IMG/VR virus record: IMGVR_UViG_3300025840_003418
Location: 62,001-126,000 of that record
Origin: a virus
Strand: one strand, 5' to 3'
DNA: 64,000 nt
A model generated the notes under the pieces. That model worked only from the letters and a program-made list of their open reading frames with translations. It made no database searches and was not told the DNA's origin. The translations under genes were made by a program, and so were the position numbers. Of this stretch, positions 7,846 through 15,874 are shown in pieces. Position 1 is the first letter of the stretch, and each line of letters starts with the position of its first letter.

Positions 7846-8363
7846 ACAGAATATAATTGCGGATATTCTAACATTAGATGCATGCCGCCCTTCTCGTATG
7901 CGTTTTTATATACATCAAATATCTGTTCGCTAGATGTAAATTCATAAAATGTTGTGTTTGGACATAACGACTTAAATTGTTCAAAATAATTACCCTTATG
8001 TTGATGTCCGGGATCTAATGGCTCATCGGCGCCTTTGCCTACTCTAATAATAACCGTAGCTGTGCTTCCTGTCATCAGTTCATACTTATCTATATGGTTA
8101 ACAAGTTGATTTGTTGCACTTATTAAGAAGTCCCATCTAGGATAAATGGTAACTACTTTCATTCCGGTCATTGCCATACCTAGACTTATCCCCATTTGAA
8201 CTTCTTCCATTACTGGAGTTTCTATCATTTTATCTTTGTTGACATTATCGAGTGTAGCACTCATTGGATTACCAGGAAAAACAATTTGTTGTCCGATAAA
8301 CTTTGTATCATTTTTATCACCTAAAAAGGTCATTGCCTTTGTTAGTTCTTCTTTATAACTCAT
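7842..8363 (-). CDS. Minimal E1-beta-like thiamine-diphosphate enzyme subunit (PYR domain only)
   Basis: The 173 residues match only the pyrimidine-binding domain of E1-beta/transketolase proteins. 'IETPVMEEVQMGISLGMA' corresponds to the tPI.E....G.aiG segment, with E53 in the place of the cofactor-activating Glu. 'NQLVNHIDKYELMTG' matches the dQi.N..aK..ymsgG helix, and 'HLMLEYPQLYSV' the closing strand. The transketolase C-terminal domain found in ordinary E1-beta is absent. The partner is the PP-domain gene at 14542-15171. The pair recalls small two-subunit decarboxylases such as ComD/ComE in size but E1 proteins in sequence. It lies directly before the nucleotidyltransferase gene, so it probably feeds a sugar pathway. 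Confidence 0.72.
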   Translation of the reverse strand: MSYKEELTKAMTFLGDKNDTKFIGQQIVFPGNPMSATLDNVNKDKMIETPVMEEVQMGISLGMAMTGMKVVTIYPRWDFLISATNQLVNHIDKYELMTGSTATVIIRVGKGADEPLDPGHQHKGNYFEQFKSLCPNTTFYEFTSSEQIFDVYKNAYEKGGMHLMLEYPQLYSV

Positions 8364-9270
8364 TTTGATAAATTCCTTGTTTTATGTTAACATGTAGTAA
8401 CGGCGAAAACGACGGTAAATTAGTAAACGGCTGTAACAAATTTCTATCTTCTATAGTTTTAATAACGTTTTCAGCCATTACATGATGGCACAACATTGAT
8501 GGATGGTCATCTAAGGGCGGTTGATTAAAATAGTCATAATCGGATCTTATTGTTAATTCTTGATTACCAGGTTGATGTTCGTCCATCATGTCTGCCATGC
8601 TTTGGTATTCTATTCCTTTATAAGTCAATGTCATTAACCGTTCATTCATCCAAGGATTATTTCTAATCCATTCTAAATTTTCATTTGGCCATGATAGTAA
8701 CAGTGTAGGTATACCCTTATCTTCACAAGTGCGTAAAAAATGTTCTATAGGTCTTAGACTATAATCAATATACCATTTTACATAATCATCAGGTGTTTTG
8801 ATATCATGTATCTTCATAAAACGTTTTAATTTAGGAATATCATTGTACAATTCATTAAAAGCAATACCCGGTCCTTCAAAAGCAATACAATCTCTATGAG
8901 GTTGAGTAAGTTGCATTACTACTAAACCAATATCTTCTAAAGGAATATCTGTCCTTCCGTGTCCATCCACAAAATTAGTATCACTAAAAAAACAGGTATT
9001 CCACCACTTTAAAATACTCTGATGACTGCCGCCGTTAACTCTATCTACTATTTCTGATGTATTAAAGTAATTTGCAACCAGTCTTGGAAATCTCATTCTT
9101 GCAGCGTGTTCAATTTGTGTGTGATTTACTAGTCGGTGATCGTAGGTGTTCCACGGTTGTTCAACTATGCTAGGAAGTCCTGTATAATAATACAGACCTT
9201 GTCCCCAAGTAAAACTACATCCTGCAAATAAAATAGATTTATTTACTTTTTCTGTTTTTCGTTTTATCAC
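8353..9270 (-). CDS. SGNH-hydrolase-like protein
   Basis: 'ILFAGCSFTWGQG' is SGNH block I in GCSFTxG form. 'DDHPSMLCHHVMAENV' near residue 270 is block V with a DxxS..H layout. 'SWPNENLEW' and 'VVMQLTQPHR' sit where blocks II-III would be. The 305-residue protein starts at GTG 9270, supported by GGAGG five bases upstream, and overlaps the preceding gene by 32 bases. There is no signal peptide. It is one of two SGNH-like proteins within the minus-strand cassette, each close to a thiamine-enzyme subunit gene. It probably adds or removes an acyl group on a glycan or activated sugar; this is inference from context. Confidence 0.62.
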   Translation of the reverse strand: MIKRKTEKVNKSILFAGCSFTWGQGLYYYTGLPSIVEQPWNTYDHRLVNHTQIEHAARMRFPRLVANYFNTSEIVDRVNGGSHQSILKWWNTCFFSDTNFVDGHGRTDIPLEDIGLVVMQLTQPHRDCIAFEGPGIAFNELYNDIPKLKRFMKIHDIKTPDDYVKWYIDYSLRPIEHFLRTCEDKGIPTLLLSWPNENLEWIRNNPWMNERLMTLTYKGIEYQSMADMMDEHQPGNQELTIRSDYDYFNQPPLDDHPSMLCHHVMAENVIKTIEDRNLLQPFTNLPSFSPLLHVNIKQGIYQNEL

Positions 9271-9694
9271 TTTGTCCTCCTTTCGGCCAACTTATTTCCC
9301 AGTCTTTAAAATCTGCTGCTAAACAGTCTACTTTATAATCTTTTCTTCCACCAATTAGTTCTTGTATAATATTCTTACTTGTATTTCTAATTCCGTTCAG
9401 ACCATGAGTAAGTTCAAGATTTCCTTCTTTTTCGCCTCTACGAAACTTTGATTCATTTTGCCAGATATGCAAATTCATTTGTGCGCAAACTATTATAGCT
9501 CTAATAGTTTTTGCATCAACTACTGAATTATTTTCATCTAGTATAAGTTGTATGTCGTGTACAATATCATCAATCTCTTGTGCGTACTCGTCTTTGTATT
9601 CTGGTATAAAGACTTCTTTTAATTGTACAATAGAAAGTCTATCAATTAATTCACTTAGTGTTTGTAAATATCTTCTTTCTGATTTGTATGTCAT
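9239..9694 (-). CDS. Helical protein of unknown function, DUF4254-like features
   Basis: I do not recognise this 151-residue protein with confidence. It is predicted to be all helical, with 'LSELIDRLSIVQLKEVF' near the N-terminus, 'NLHIWQNESKFRRG' and 'THGLNGIRNTSKNIIQ' in the middle. The N..IW.nE..fR / gLNgiRN pattern faintly resembles DUF4254-type proteins of LPS and heptose loci. It is rich in charged residues, has no membrane segment, and ends in a lysine-rich tail. It starts by ATGA overlap with the SDR gene and ends inside the SGNH gene, so it is part of the sugar operon. A structural or chaperone-like role for a pathway enzyme is possible but unsupported. Confidence 0.6.
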   Translation of the reverse strand: MTYKSERRYLQTLSELIDRLSIVQLKEVFIPEYKDEYAQEIDDIVHDIQLILDENNSVVDAKTIRAIIVCAQMNLHIWQNESKFRRGEKEGNLELTHGLNGIRNTSKNIIQELIGGRKDYKVDCLAADFKDWEISWPKGGQSDKTKNRKSK

Positions 9695-10623
9695 AGGTTC
9701 GTAAAACTCCTGTTGTTGTGCGTAACTACAATACTATATGCTTCAATAAGTTGTTTTATACCATAATCTAAATCATACAAAGGTTTCCAACCTAGTGATT
9801 CTATTTTATCATTACTTACAATATAGTTTCGTTTATCAAAGTCTTGTTTAAATTCGTCCTGCTTAATAACTAAACCAGGTATGTGTTCTTTTATTTTTTC
9901 TGCAAGTTCCATTTTACTTAGATTAGCAGTAGACAATCCTACATTAAATGCTTCGCCTGAACATTTTTCATAGTTTTCTATTACAAACTCAAATGCTCTT
10001 GCAATGTCTTGTACATGTATATAGTTGCGTTTAAAATGCGCTTCAAACAAAACGAGATATCCATCCGTAAAAGATTTATAAACAAAATCATTTACTAACA
10101 GGTCTTGGCGCATTCTAGGACTAATTCCAAAAACAGTAGCAAGTCTTAGTGCAACACCGCCGCTAGCAATAACTGTATCTTCTGCGTCACACTTTGTTTT
10201 AGCATACAAACTAAGAGGTTTGAATGGACTTTCTTCTGTGATAATTTCTTCACTAGAACCATACTGGCTGTTTGTGTTAGGCATAATCAATTTCTGTTTT
10301 GCTGTTAACACTTGTGCAATGTGCTTTATCTGTTCGTAGTTAACTTCTACTGTAAGTTGAGGATTATCTTTACATGCTGGCATTCCTACAATAGCAGCTA
10401 AGGGAATTATTACATCGTGATCTTTAACTAATTCTTGCAATAGTTCTTTGTTGCGTACATCGCCTTTTACAAAACAAAAGTTGTCGTTTTTAAATAGATG
10501 CAAAAGAGACAATTGCTTGTACATAAGATTGTCTAATACTGTAACAGCATATCCTTTAGATAACAAATATTCTGCTGCTGTAGAACCTAAGTATCCGGCT
10601 CCGCCTGTGATTAATATTTTCAT
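9691..10623 (-). CDS. NAD-dependent epimerase/dehydratase (extended SDR)
   Basis: 'ILITGGAGYLGS' at the N-terminus is the NAD(P)-binding GxxGxxG motif. 'NSQYGSS' and 'YAKTKCDAE' give the catalytic Ser/Thr region and YxxxK. 'RNYIHVQDIARAF' is the typical nucleotide-sugar epimerase strand, and 'FNVGLS' follows. At 310 residues it is a full-length extended SDR acting on an NDP-sugar, as a C4 epimerase, C6 epimerase (HldD-like) or 4,6-dehydratase. The start has AAAGGGA about 8 bases upstream. It heads the sub-operon containing the ThDP, nucleotidyltransferase and kinase genes, so it probably works on the sugar they activate. Confidence 0.85.
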   Translation of the reverse strand: MKILITGGAGYLGSTAAEYLLSKGYAVTVLDNLMYKQLSLLHLFKNDNFCFVKGDVRNKELLQELVKDHDVIIPLAAIVGMPACKDNPQLTVEVNYEQIKHIAQVLTAKQKLIMPNTNSQYGSSEEIITEESPFKPLSLYAKTKCDAEDTVIASGGVALRLATVFGISPRMRQDLLVNDFVYKSFTDGYLVLFEAHFKRNYIHVQDIARAFEFVIENYEKCSGEAFNVGLSTANLSKMELAEKIKEHIPGLVIKQDEFKQDFDKRNYIVSNDKIESLGWKPLYDLDYGIKQLIEAYSIVVTHNNRSFTNL

Positions 10624-10628
10624 ATATT

Positions 10629-11726
10629 TTATCCCTTTAAAGCATTTATAAACTTTGATGTTAATACCATATCGTCATCTTGTGTAATCATACGAATTAA
10701 TTTTTCATAATTTTTTTCTATTTTTTCACCATAATTGTCTAGTAAATATTTTTGAACATTATGATTAGTTTTATATTTTTCTTTTAGATCGATTAGATAT
10801 TTGCAAGTGCTATATATAGAATTTTGTGCGTCATCTTGTGTAATCTCATTTAAATTTTCAGGAAGAAATTTAAAATTTAGTAACCAAAATCCATTGTCAA
10901 TAAGCCATTTATATTGATCTTGAGTCGTATATAGCATAAAAAATATTTTTGCTTTACCATATAACAAACATTTTAATGTTTTTTCCGATATATGTTGTCT
11001 GTGAAATCTACTGTCTGTATCGACACCATCAGCCCAATTGTGACCTACATCGTTACCTATTGTTTCCCATAACATATTAACAACACTAGTTTGGTAATCT
11101 GTATAAGATGATATGTGATTATGTTCCCAAACTCCGAATATTTCATAACTATTAATAACATCAGAAATATTACTACTATGCGATTTGTAAATTTTAAGAT
11201 CTTCTTTTAATATTTCTTTCATATTATCATAGATCATATGTCTAGTCTGAGACAATTTTCCGTTTATATGGAAAGGTCTGTGATAACATCCAACAAGATT
11301 ATTTTTTATGTCAGATGGATAAAAATTTAAAAATTCATGACCAAAATAATAATAAAAATAAAATAAAGTTAATCTATAATCATTTATAGCATTTTTATGA
11401 TCAAAAGAATATTTTGCGCCAGAAAGATATATATTACCGTTATCTAAAAATCTTTTTATATCATTATCTGAAAAGCTAGGACCTATCTTTTCGCCAGGAG
11501 TTGATAAAACTATTTTACTTTTATTTTCTTGATTAATAAGATCAATGCTGTTAGAACATTCTAAGTATTTTTTTTTAGGCCAAGATTTGCCAAAATAGAA
11601 CAAATCATTGTTAAGTTTAACACTAAAGCTACCTCGCTCTCCTACATTAACCTTGCCATTTTTTAAAAAATACATAATGTACCCTATTTCATTCCAACGG
11701 CTATACTTAAAATAATACTTGGACAT
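10629..11726 (-). CDS. Glycosyltransferase-like protein, distant relative of 13228-14541 and 16391-17767
   Basis: I do not recognise a named family. The C-terminal segment 'SEKTLKCLLYGKAKIFF' followed by 'LIDNGFWLLNF' matches the layout of two other cassette proteins ('SEKTFRPFVNLHPFIHYG...LGFKTF' and 'TEKVFKPIGNYHPFFFFS...LGFKTF'). It also recalls the sEKtf..l....Pi..g segment of fucosyltransferase-like (GT10) enzymes. The true start is the ATG at 11726, overlapping the upstream TGA as TGATG with AGGTG before it; a TTG three bases earlier is less likely. The 365-residue protein is very rich in Tyr, Phe, Lys and Asn and more AT-biased than its neighbours. Glycosyl transfer is inferred. Confidence 0.5.
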   Translation of the reverse strand: MSKYYFKYSRWNEIGYIMYFLKNGKVNVGERGSFSVKLNNDLFYFGKSWPKKKYLECSNSIDLINQENKSKIVLSTPGEKIGPSFSDNDIKRFLDNGNIYLSGAKYSFDHKNAINDYRLTLFYFYYYFGHEFLNFYPSDIKNNLVGCYHRPFHINGKLSQTRHMIYDNMKEILKEDLKIYKSHSSNISDVINSYEIFGVWEHNHISSYTDYQTSVVNMLWETIGNDVGHNWADGVDTDSRFHRQHISEKTLKCLLYGKAKIFFMLYTTQDQYKWLIDNGFWLLNFKFLPENLNEITQDDAQNSIYSTCKYLIDLKEKYKTNHNVQKYLLDNYGEKIEKNYEKLIRMITQDDDMVLTSKFINALKG

Positions 11727-13228
11727 CAATCACCTAATAATTTTCTTTTTAAAGTTTTCTTTCTTGTATTACGCAATTGCTCTACTGCATGAAATCCAAA
11801 TCTTTTTTCTAATAGTCTCTCATATTCTGGTAAGCTATTGTATCTATCCCATGCATAATCTCTAAATCTTAAAACTTCTGCTGCTGACAAATAATCTGTT
11901 GGCAAGTTTTGTGTTTCATATGCGTGTTGCGAGTAACCTATATACTGGTCAGGAAGTTTTACTCCATTTGCTTTTGACTGTCTATATAACGGCGATCCTG
12001 GATAAGCCATAGCACAGTAAAAACTAGCCATTTCAGTTAAGTTTTCTTTAGCAAACTGTAAGGTATTTTCCATACTTTTCTGCGTGTCTCCTGGTAATCC
12101 AAATATGTAATTTCCTGCTACTGCAATACCATGCGATTGAATATTTGCAATCAATGTAGTAATGTTTACATCTTCAAACCCTTCTTTGTATATAATTTTT
12201 CTAGCTTCTATATCAGGATTCTCAATTCCTAATGCGAGCCATTTAACACCTGCACGTCTTAGTATTTCTAAATGCTCTGGTTTACAAGTGTCTACTCTAG
12301 CATATGCCCATATGTTAAAGTCATAGCCTCGTTCAATGATTAACTCACATATTCTTACAAAATGTCTAGGATTAAGAACAAACAGTTCATCTGCAAATTT
12401 AATATTTTTAACACCTTTATCTGCTAGTATACCAAGTTGATTAACTGTAAATTCCGGAGACCAAAATCTAAAGCCATTCATATGAGATGCGTCGAGTTGA
12501 TCATTGCTAGATCTATTAATAATATTAATCATACAAAAGGAACACTTATACGGACATCCTAAACTAGTATATATAGATGCAAAAGGTTCTTTTATTGAAT
12601 TATTAGTCCAACTATGCCAGCCAGCTGTTCTATACCCACTGTTAGGATCTATTTTATTCCAATTTATTCCAGGCAAGATAATATCAAGGTTGCTTCTAGA
12701 AACAGGAATAGATGCTTCATTTAAATGTACACCTTCTGCATCCCTATATGCTATACCTTTGATGTAGGACAAGGACTTTGTTAAGTCCGAAGCTTGACTT
12801 AAATCGTGTAATGCTTGTACACCTTCATTTGTAAATGCAATGTCAATAAAAGAATGTAACTCAAGTGTTTCGACAGGCAATGCACTTACATGCCCGCCTA
12901 CGAATCCTATTTTAATATTAGCATCTAATTGTTTTACAAGTTCTGCAACTTCTATTGCTCCGGTCATATTTTGCGAAGAAGCGCTCGGTTGTGCTCCATA
13001 GACAATAAAAACTGCCATTTCACATCTAGAGTCTTGTATCCTTGCCGCTGACTGTTCTGCAGTCAATCCTAAGACTTCGCAATCTAATATTTCTGTTCCT
13101 ATACCTGCTGTTGATAGACTATTTTCTAAGAGTCCTGCCCAAATAGGTGTCTCTATAGCACTATCGGATGATGCTAAAGACTGAAATACTCTTTTTGCAG
13201 AATTTGCATGAATAAGCAAAAATTTCAT
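11726..13228 (-). CDS. B12-binding-domain radical SAM protein
   Basis: The first about 170 residues form a cobalamin-binding-like Rossmann domain: 'LLIHANSAKR', 'AVFIVYGAQ' and 'IGFVGGHVSALP', the last being the strand typical of these proteins. It lacks an obvious DxHxxG motif, so it may be base-off independent or not bind B12. 'SLGCPYKCSFC' gives the cluster cysteines C225, C229 and C232. 'YIFGLPGDT' is the GLPGET strand. At 500 residues it is full length for the class (BchE/oxidative cyclase, methylase and similar). It overlaps glycosyltransferase-like genes on both sides by one to three bases. Such enzymes in glycan clusters can C-methylate or rearrange sugars; substrate unknown. Confidence 0.8.
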   Translation of the reverse strand: MKFLLIHANSAKRVFQSLASSDSAIETPIWAGLLENSLSTAGIGTEILDCEVLGLTAEQSAARIQDSRCEMAVFIVYGAQPSASSQNMTGAIEVAELVKQLDANIKIGFVGGHVSALPVETLELHSFIDIAFTNEGVQALHDLSQASDLTKSLSYIKGIAYRDAEGVHLNEASIPVSRSNLDIILPGINWNKIDPNSGYRTAGWHSWTNNSIKEPFASIYTSLGCPYKCSFCMINIINRSSNDQLDASHMNGFRFWSPEFTVNQLGILADKGVKNIKFADELFVLNPRHFVRICELIIERGYDFNIWAYARVDTCKPEHLEILRRAGVKWLALGIENPDIEARKIIYKEGFEDVNITTLIANIQSHGIAVAGNYIFGLPGDTQKSMENTLQFAKENLTEMASFYCAMAYPGSPLYRQSKANGVKLPDQYIGYSQHAYETQNLPTDYLSAAEVLRFRDYAWDRYNSLPEYERLLEKRFGFHAVEQLRNTRKKTLKRKLLGD

Positions 13229-14541
13229 TACCGATATAGTTCCTCAATTTTTTCAAACAACTCTATATAAGGATTAGTATCTATAAAAGTTTTAAGATGT
13301 TCTTGATTATATAAAAGTATATCCTTACAATTATAATACAGATCATGCATGGTGTCAAGAGACATATTACCCAGTCTTCTAATTTCTTTCATCATTAATT
13401 GAACACGCTTCTTCTTGTTATCTTCTCTAGTATATGCTTCGTCAATATACGGTTCAAAAGTTTTAAAACCTAACTCGTGCAACAGTTGTATTGCACCAAT
13501 ATTTCCGTAGTGTATAAACGGATGTAAATTTACAAATGGTCTAAACGTTTTTTCAGAATTAAAAGGATAATCGTTATTGATAAAATCTGTTTCAGATACA
13601 ATACTTACATAACTATCAGTATACCACTGTTTATTAGTTTGGTTTGATGGAAATCCTGTTTTGTCATCAAAATGATTAGTGTCAAGTTCTATTGGAATCA
13701 TTGCATTAGCTTTATCAATTACGTCCTTAGGCATATCAGCACCGTAATGTTCATAAAGCCAATTTTGTACAATGTCTGTTTCTTCCTGCATAGGTGAAAT
13801 AAAACTTGCTAAACTTTTTTCTAATAAACCTGTACGCACTAATTCGTATAATAGATAATATCTATGCTTTCGATTTGCCCTATTTAAAGTTAAAAAGTGC
13901 TTACTACGTTTAGATCCATCTAGGTCTGCCTCTCTTACTATATCAGCAGTATAATTTAGACTACCAACAAACGGAAAGTTCATCATTTCTTTTGCACTTT
14001 CGTGTGCAAAGAACGTCGAACTTTCGATAACATGCATTTCTGTATTTTTTTGAATATTGCCAGCAACCATAATTAAATTTTTTAAATCCATTCCATAAGA
14101 TCTAAAATAGTCTTCTATTTCTCGTATACCGTCTAACATAATCGGATCATGCGTAAGATTAATTATAATCTTAACCTTTCCTGATAGAATTAAATTACGC
14201 ATCTTAGTTGACAGTGTATCCATAAGAGAATAATGAATATTAGTATTTTTTGTATAACTGCCCTTCCATAAAACTTCAAAATGCAAAATCTCTAAAGGAA
14301 ATAAGTAAGTTTCATTATCGTTAACATCTACTTCATCTGGACTTACTTGTTTTAATAGTCCTGGTTTAATTGTATATCGATGAAAATTATCGTGCCATCT
14401 AAAAGATACACCGACAGTCTCTTCTATTCTTTTTCTAATTTCTTCTTCATTAAAAAGATTAGAAGTTTCATATAAACAGGACTGATGTAACCCATTAGGT
14501 AATGCAATTCCATTTACCCATTTATCAAAAACAACTTTCAT
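13228..14541 (-). CDS. Glycosyltransferase-like protein (SEKTF / PFI.yG / LGFKTF family)
   Basis: This 437-residue protein shares with 16391-17767 the C-terminal block 'SEKTFRPFVNLHPFIHYG', then 'LHELGFKTFEPYIDEAY', then a run of basic helix 'KKKRVQLMMKEIRRLGNMS'. Other shared features are 'HFLTLNRANRKHRYYLLYEL', an Arg-rich donor-site-like segment, and an N-terminal half with 'KIIINLTHDP'. The pattern resembles exostosin or GT10-like glycosyltransferases, in which the EKxxx..P motif contacts the nucleotide sugar. It begins directly after the stop of the E1-alpha-like gene (TAAATG) and is therefore coupled to it. Donor and acceptor are unknown. Confidence 0.58.
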   Translation of the reverse strand: MKVVFDKWVNGIALPNGLHQSCLYETSNLFNEEEIRKRIEETVGVSFRWHDNFHRYTIKPGLLKQVSPDEVDVNDNETYLFPLEILHFEVLWKGSYTKNTNIHYSLMDTLSTKMRNLILSGKVKIIINLTHDPIMLDGIREIEDYFRSYGMDLKNLIMVAGNIQKNTEMHVIESSTFFAHESAKEMMNFPFVGSLNYTADIVREADLDGSKRSKHFLTLNRANRKHRYYLLYELVRTGLLEKSLASFISPMQEETDIVQNWLYEHYGADMPKDVIDKANAMIPIELDTNHFDDKTGFPSNQTNKQWYTDSYVSIVSETDFINNDYPFNSEKTFRPFVNLHPFIHYGNIGAIQLLHELGFKTFEPYIDEAYTREDNKKKRVQLMMKEIRRLGNMSLDTMHDLYYNCKDILLYNQEHLKTFIDTNPYIELFEKIEELYR

Positions 14542-15171
14542 TTAGAAAACTACCCATTTACCAGTACCGTAATGAGGATATTTAGATTTATAGTTATAAT
14601 GTATAACATCATTAGGTAAATCTCTTGTTTTATTCCATGTTGCTACAGTCGGAGTTCTTGTACTAACTTCGTTATCTTCTACTACAAAGTATAATGGTAG
14701 ATCGAAATTACGTGCGTACTTATGGACTTCATAAAATAGCCCAGTTTCAAAACACATATCTCCTATAAAGCACCAAACTTTATCATCAGTTCCGTTATCT
14801 TTGATAGACTTAGCAACACCTAATGCTATTGAAAGAGGTCCACCGACGATTGCACTACTATAGAATTTTTCATCGATGTTACAAACTGTAATAGATTTAC
14901 CATCAAGTATTTCTTGTTCTAACCAATTAGGACTTAGACCTTTTAACAAAGCATGATAATGACTACGCCATGTAGAAAATACCCAGTCGCTTGTTTTAAT
15001 TCTTTTAAATATTTCTATCAACGAATCTTCATTACCGTTACTTAAATGAACAGGTCCTCTAATCTTAGCACCTTCCCAATGTTCTATTATTTTATTTTCA
15101 AACTCAATTAGATCTTGTGCTGTAAAAATGCTTTCTCTCACCTGAGGATACTGTTCTAAATTTTTAATCAT
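14542..15171 (-). CDS. Minimal E1-alpha-like thiamine-diphosphate enzyme subunit (PP domain only)
   Basis: The 209 residues match the diphosphate-binding domain of E1-alpha proteins. 'FSTWRSHYHALLKG' corresponds to the yR.Hg..l..G entry, 'IVGGPLSIALGVAKS' to the vG...p.A.G.A.A.k helix, and 'IGDMCFETGLFYE' to the GDGa..eG.f.E metal-site motif. Residues 163-167, VVEDN, take the place of v.eNN. The third Gly of GDG is Met and the first Asn of NN is Asp; the Mg ligands D138 and N167 are kept. The usual last about 120 residues of E1-alpha are missing. The PYR-domain partner is at 7842-8363, about 6 kb away on the same strand. It probably forms an alpha2beta2 ThDP enzyme in the sugar pathway. Confidence 0.7.
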   Translation of the reverse strand: MIKNLEQYPQVRESIFTAQDLIEFENKIIEHWEGAKIRGPVHLSNGNEDSLIEIFKRIKTSDWVFSTWRSHYHALLKGLSPNWLEQEILDGKSITVCNIDEKFYSSAIVGGPLSIALGVAKSIKDNGTDDKVWCFIGDMCFETGLFYEVHKYARNFDLPLYFVVEDNEVSTRTPTVATWNKTRDLPNDVIHYNYKSKYPHYGTGKWVVF

Positions 15172-15874
15172 AATATTTTCCTAAATGACTATGTATGTGT
15201 TCTGCTACTACTCTGTGACCATCGACTGAAAAATGTGAATCATCTATAGGATAATTTGGTAAGTCTAATAATCTATATTTATTAGTTGAAATATATCGAC
15301 ATAAATCAATGTTGTAATGAATGTTATCAAATGTCATCATGGTTTTACTTTCATCAGGCACTTCGTCTGCATCGTACAGAATCCACAATACATCAATTTT
15401 TTTGTTTTGTAGATATACAGTATATAAGTCAATATTTTTCATAAGGGTATTGAATTCGACTGTTCTGTTGTAAAAATATTTTTGATACAAGGTGTAGTAT
15501 CGCTTGATATTTTTATCGTCAATTTCTAAATTGTTAACTGTAACAAAATCTTCTATTTGATTTGAGTAAATCATTATACGTGGCAACAGAGTTGTTTGCA
15601 TAGTAACTAGAATATTGCTACCATCCTTAATATCTTTTGTGTGCTCATATACGTTCTTAAAAATTAAATCGTTCGATGCTCTTGGAACTCCGTGATTTTC
15701 TACTTCACAATTTAGCATTTTTGCTAGTTGTGTAGGATATGCATTGGCATACATATAATTTCCATATTCATTAGGAGGATGCTTTTTTAACCACCTATGA
15801 TACTCTGGTGAATTAAGGCCTGCGCCTTGTGTAAAACTACAACCAAAAGATAAAAGTTTATCGTATTGTTTCAT
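15164..15874 (-). CDS. SGNH-hydrolase-like protein
   Basis: 'LLSFGCSFTQGAGL' is block I with the nucleophile Ser in GCSFTxG form, and 'PIDDSHFSVDGHRVVAEHI' is a textbook block V with D-x-x-H (DGH). 'NHGVPRASND' matches block II (conserved Gly) and 'ILVTMQTTLLPR' the block III region. Of the three SGNH-like proteins here it has the most complete catalytic set. The 236-residue protein overlaps the E1-alpha-like gene by 8 bases and the RmlC-like gene by 4 (ATGA). It probably is an esterase or O-acyl transferase of the cassette glycan or its precursor; cytoplasmic, as no signal peptide is seen. Confidence 0.72.
   Translation of the reverse strand: MKQYDKLLSFGCSFTQGAGLNSPEYHRWLKKHPPNEYGNYMYANAYPTQLAKMLNCEVENHGVPRASNDLIFKNVYEHTKDIKDGSNILVTMQTTLLPRIMIYSNQIEDFVTVNNLEIDDKNIKRYYTLYQKYFYNRTVEFNTLMKNIDLYTVYLQNKKIDVLWILYDADEVPDESKTMMTFDNIHYNIDLCRYISTNKYRLLDLPNYPIDDSHFSVDGHRVVAEHIHSHLGKYYD

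Noticed and set aside
7842-8363. Fragment of a degraded full-length pyruvate dehydrogenase E1-beta gene
   Set aside because: The domain boundary is clean, catalytic Glu is kept, both ends overlap neighbours in the usual operon manner, and a matching PP-domain gene exists.
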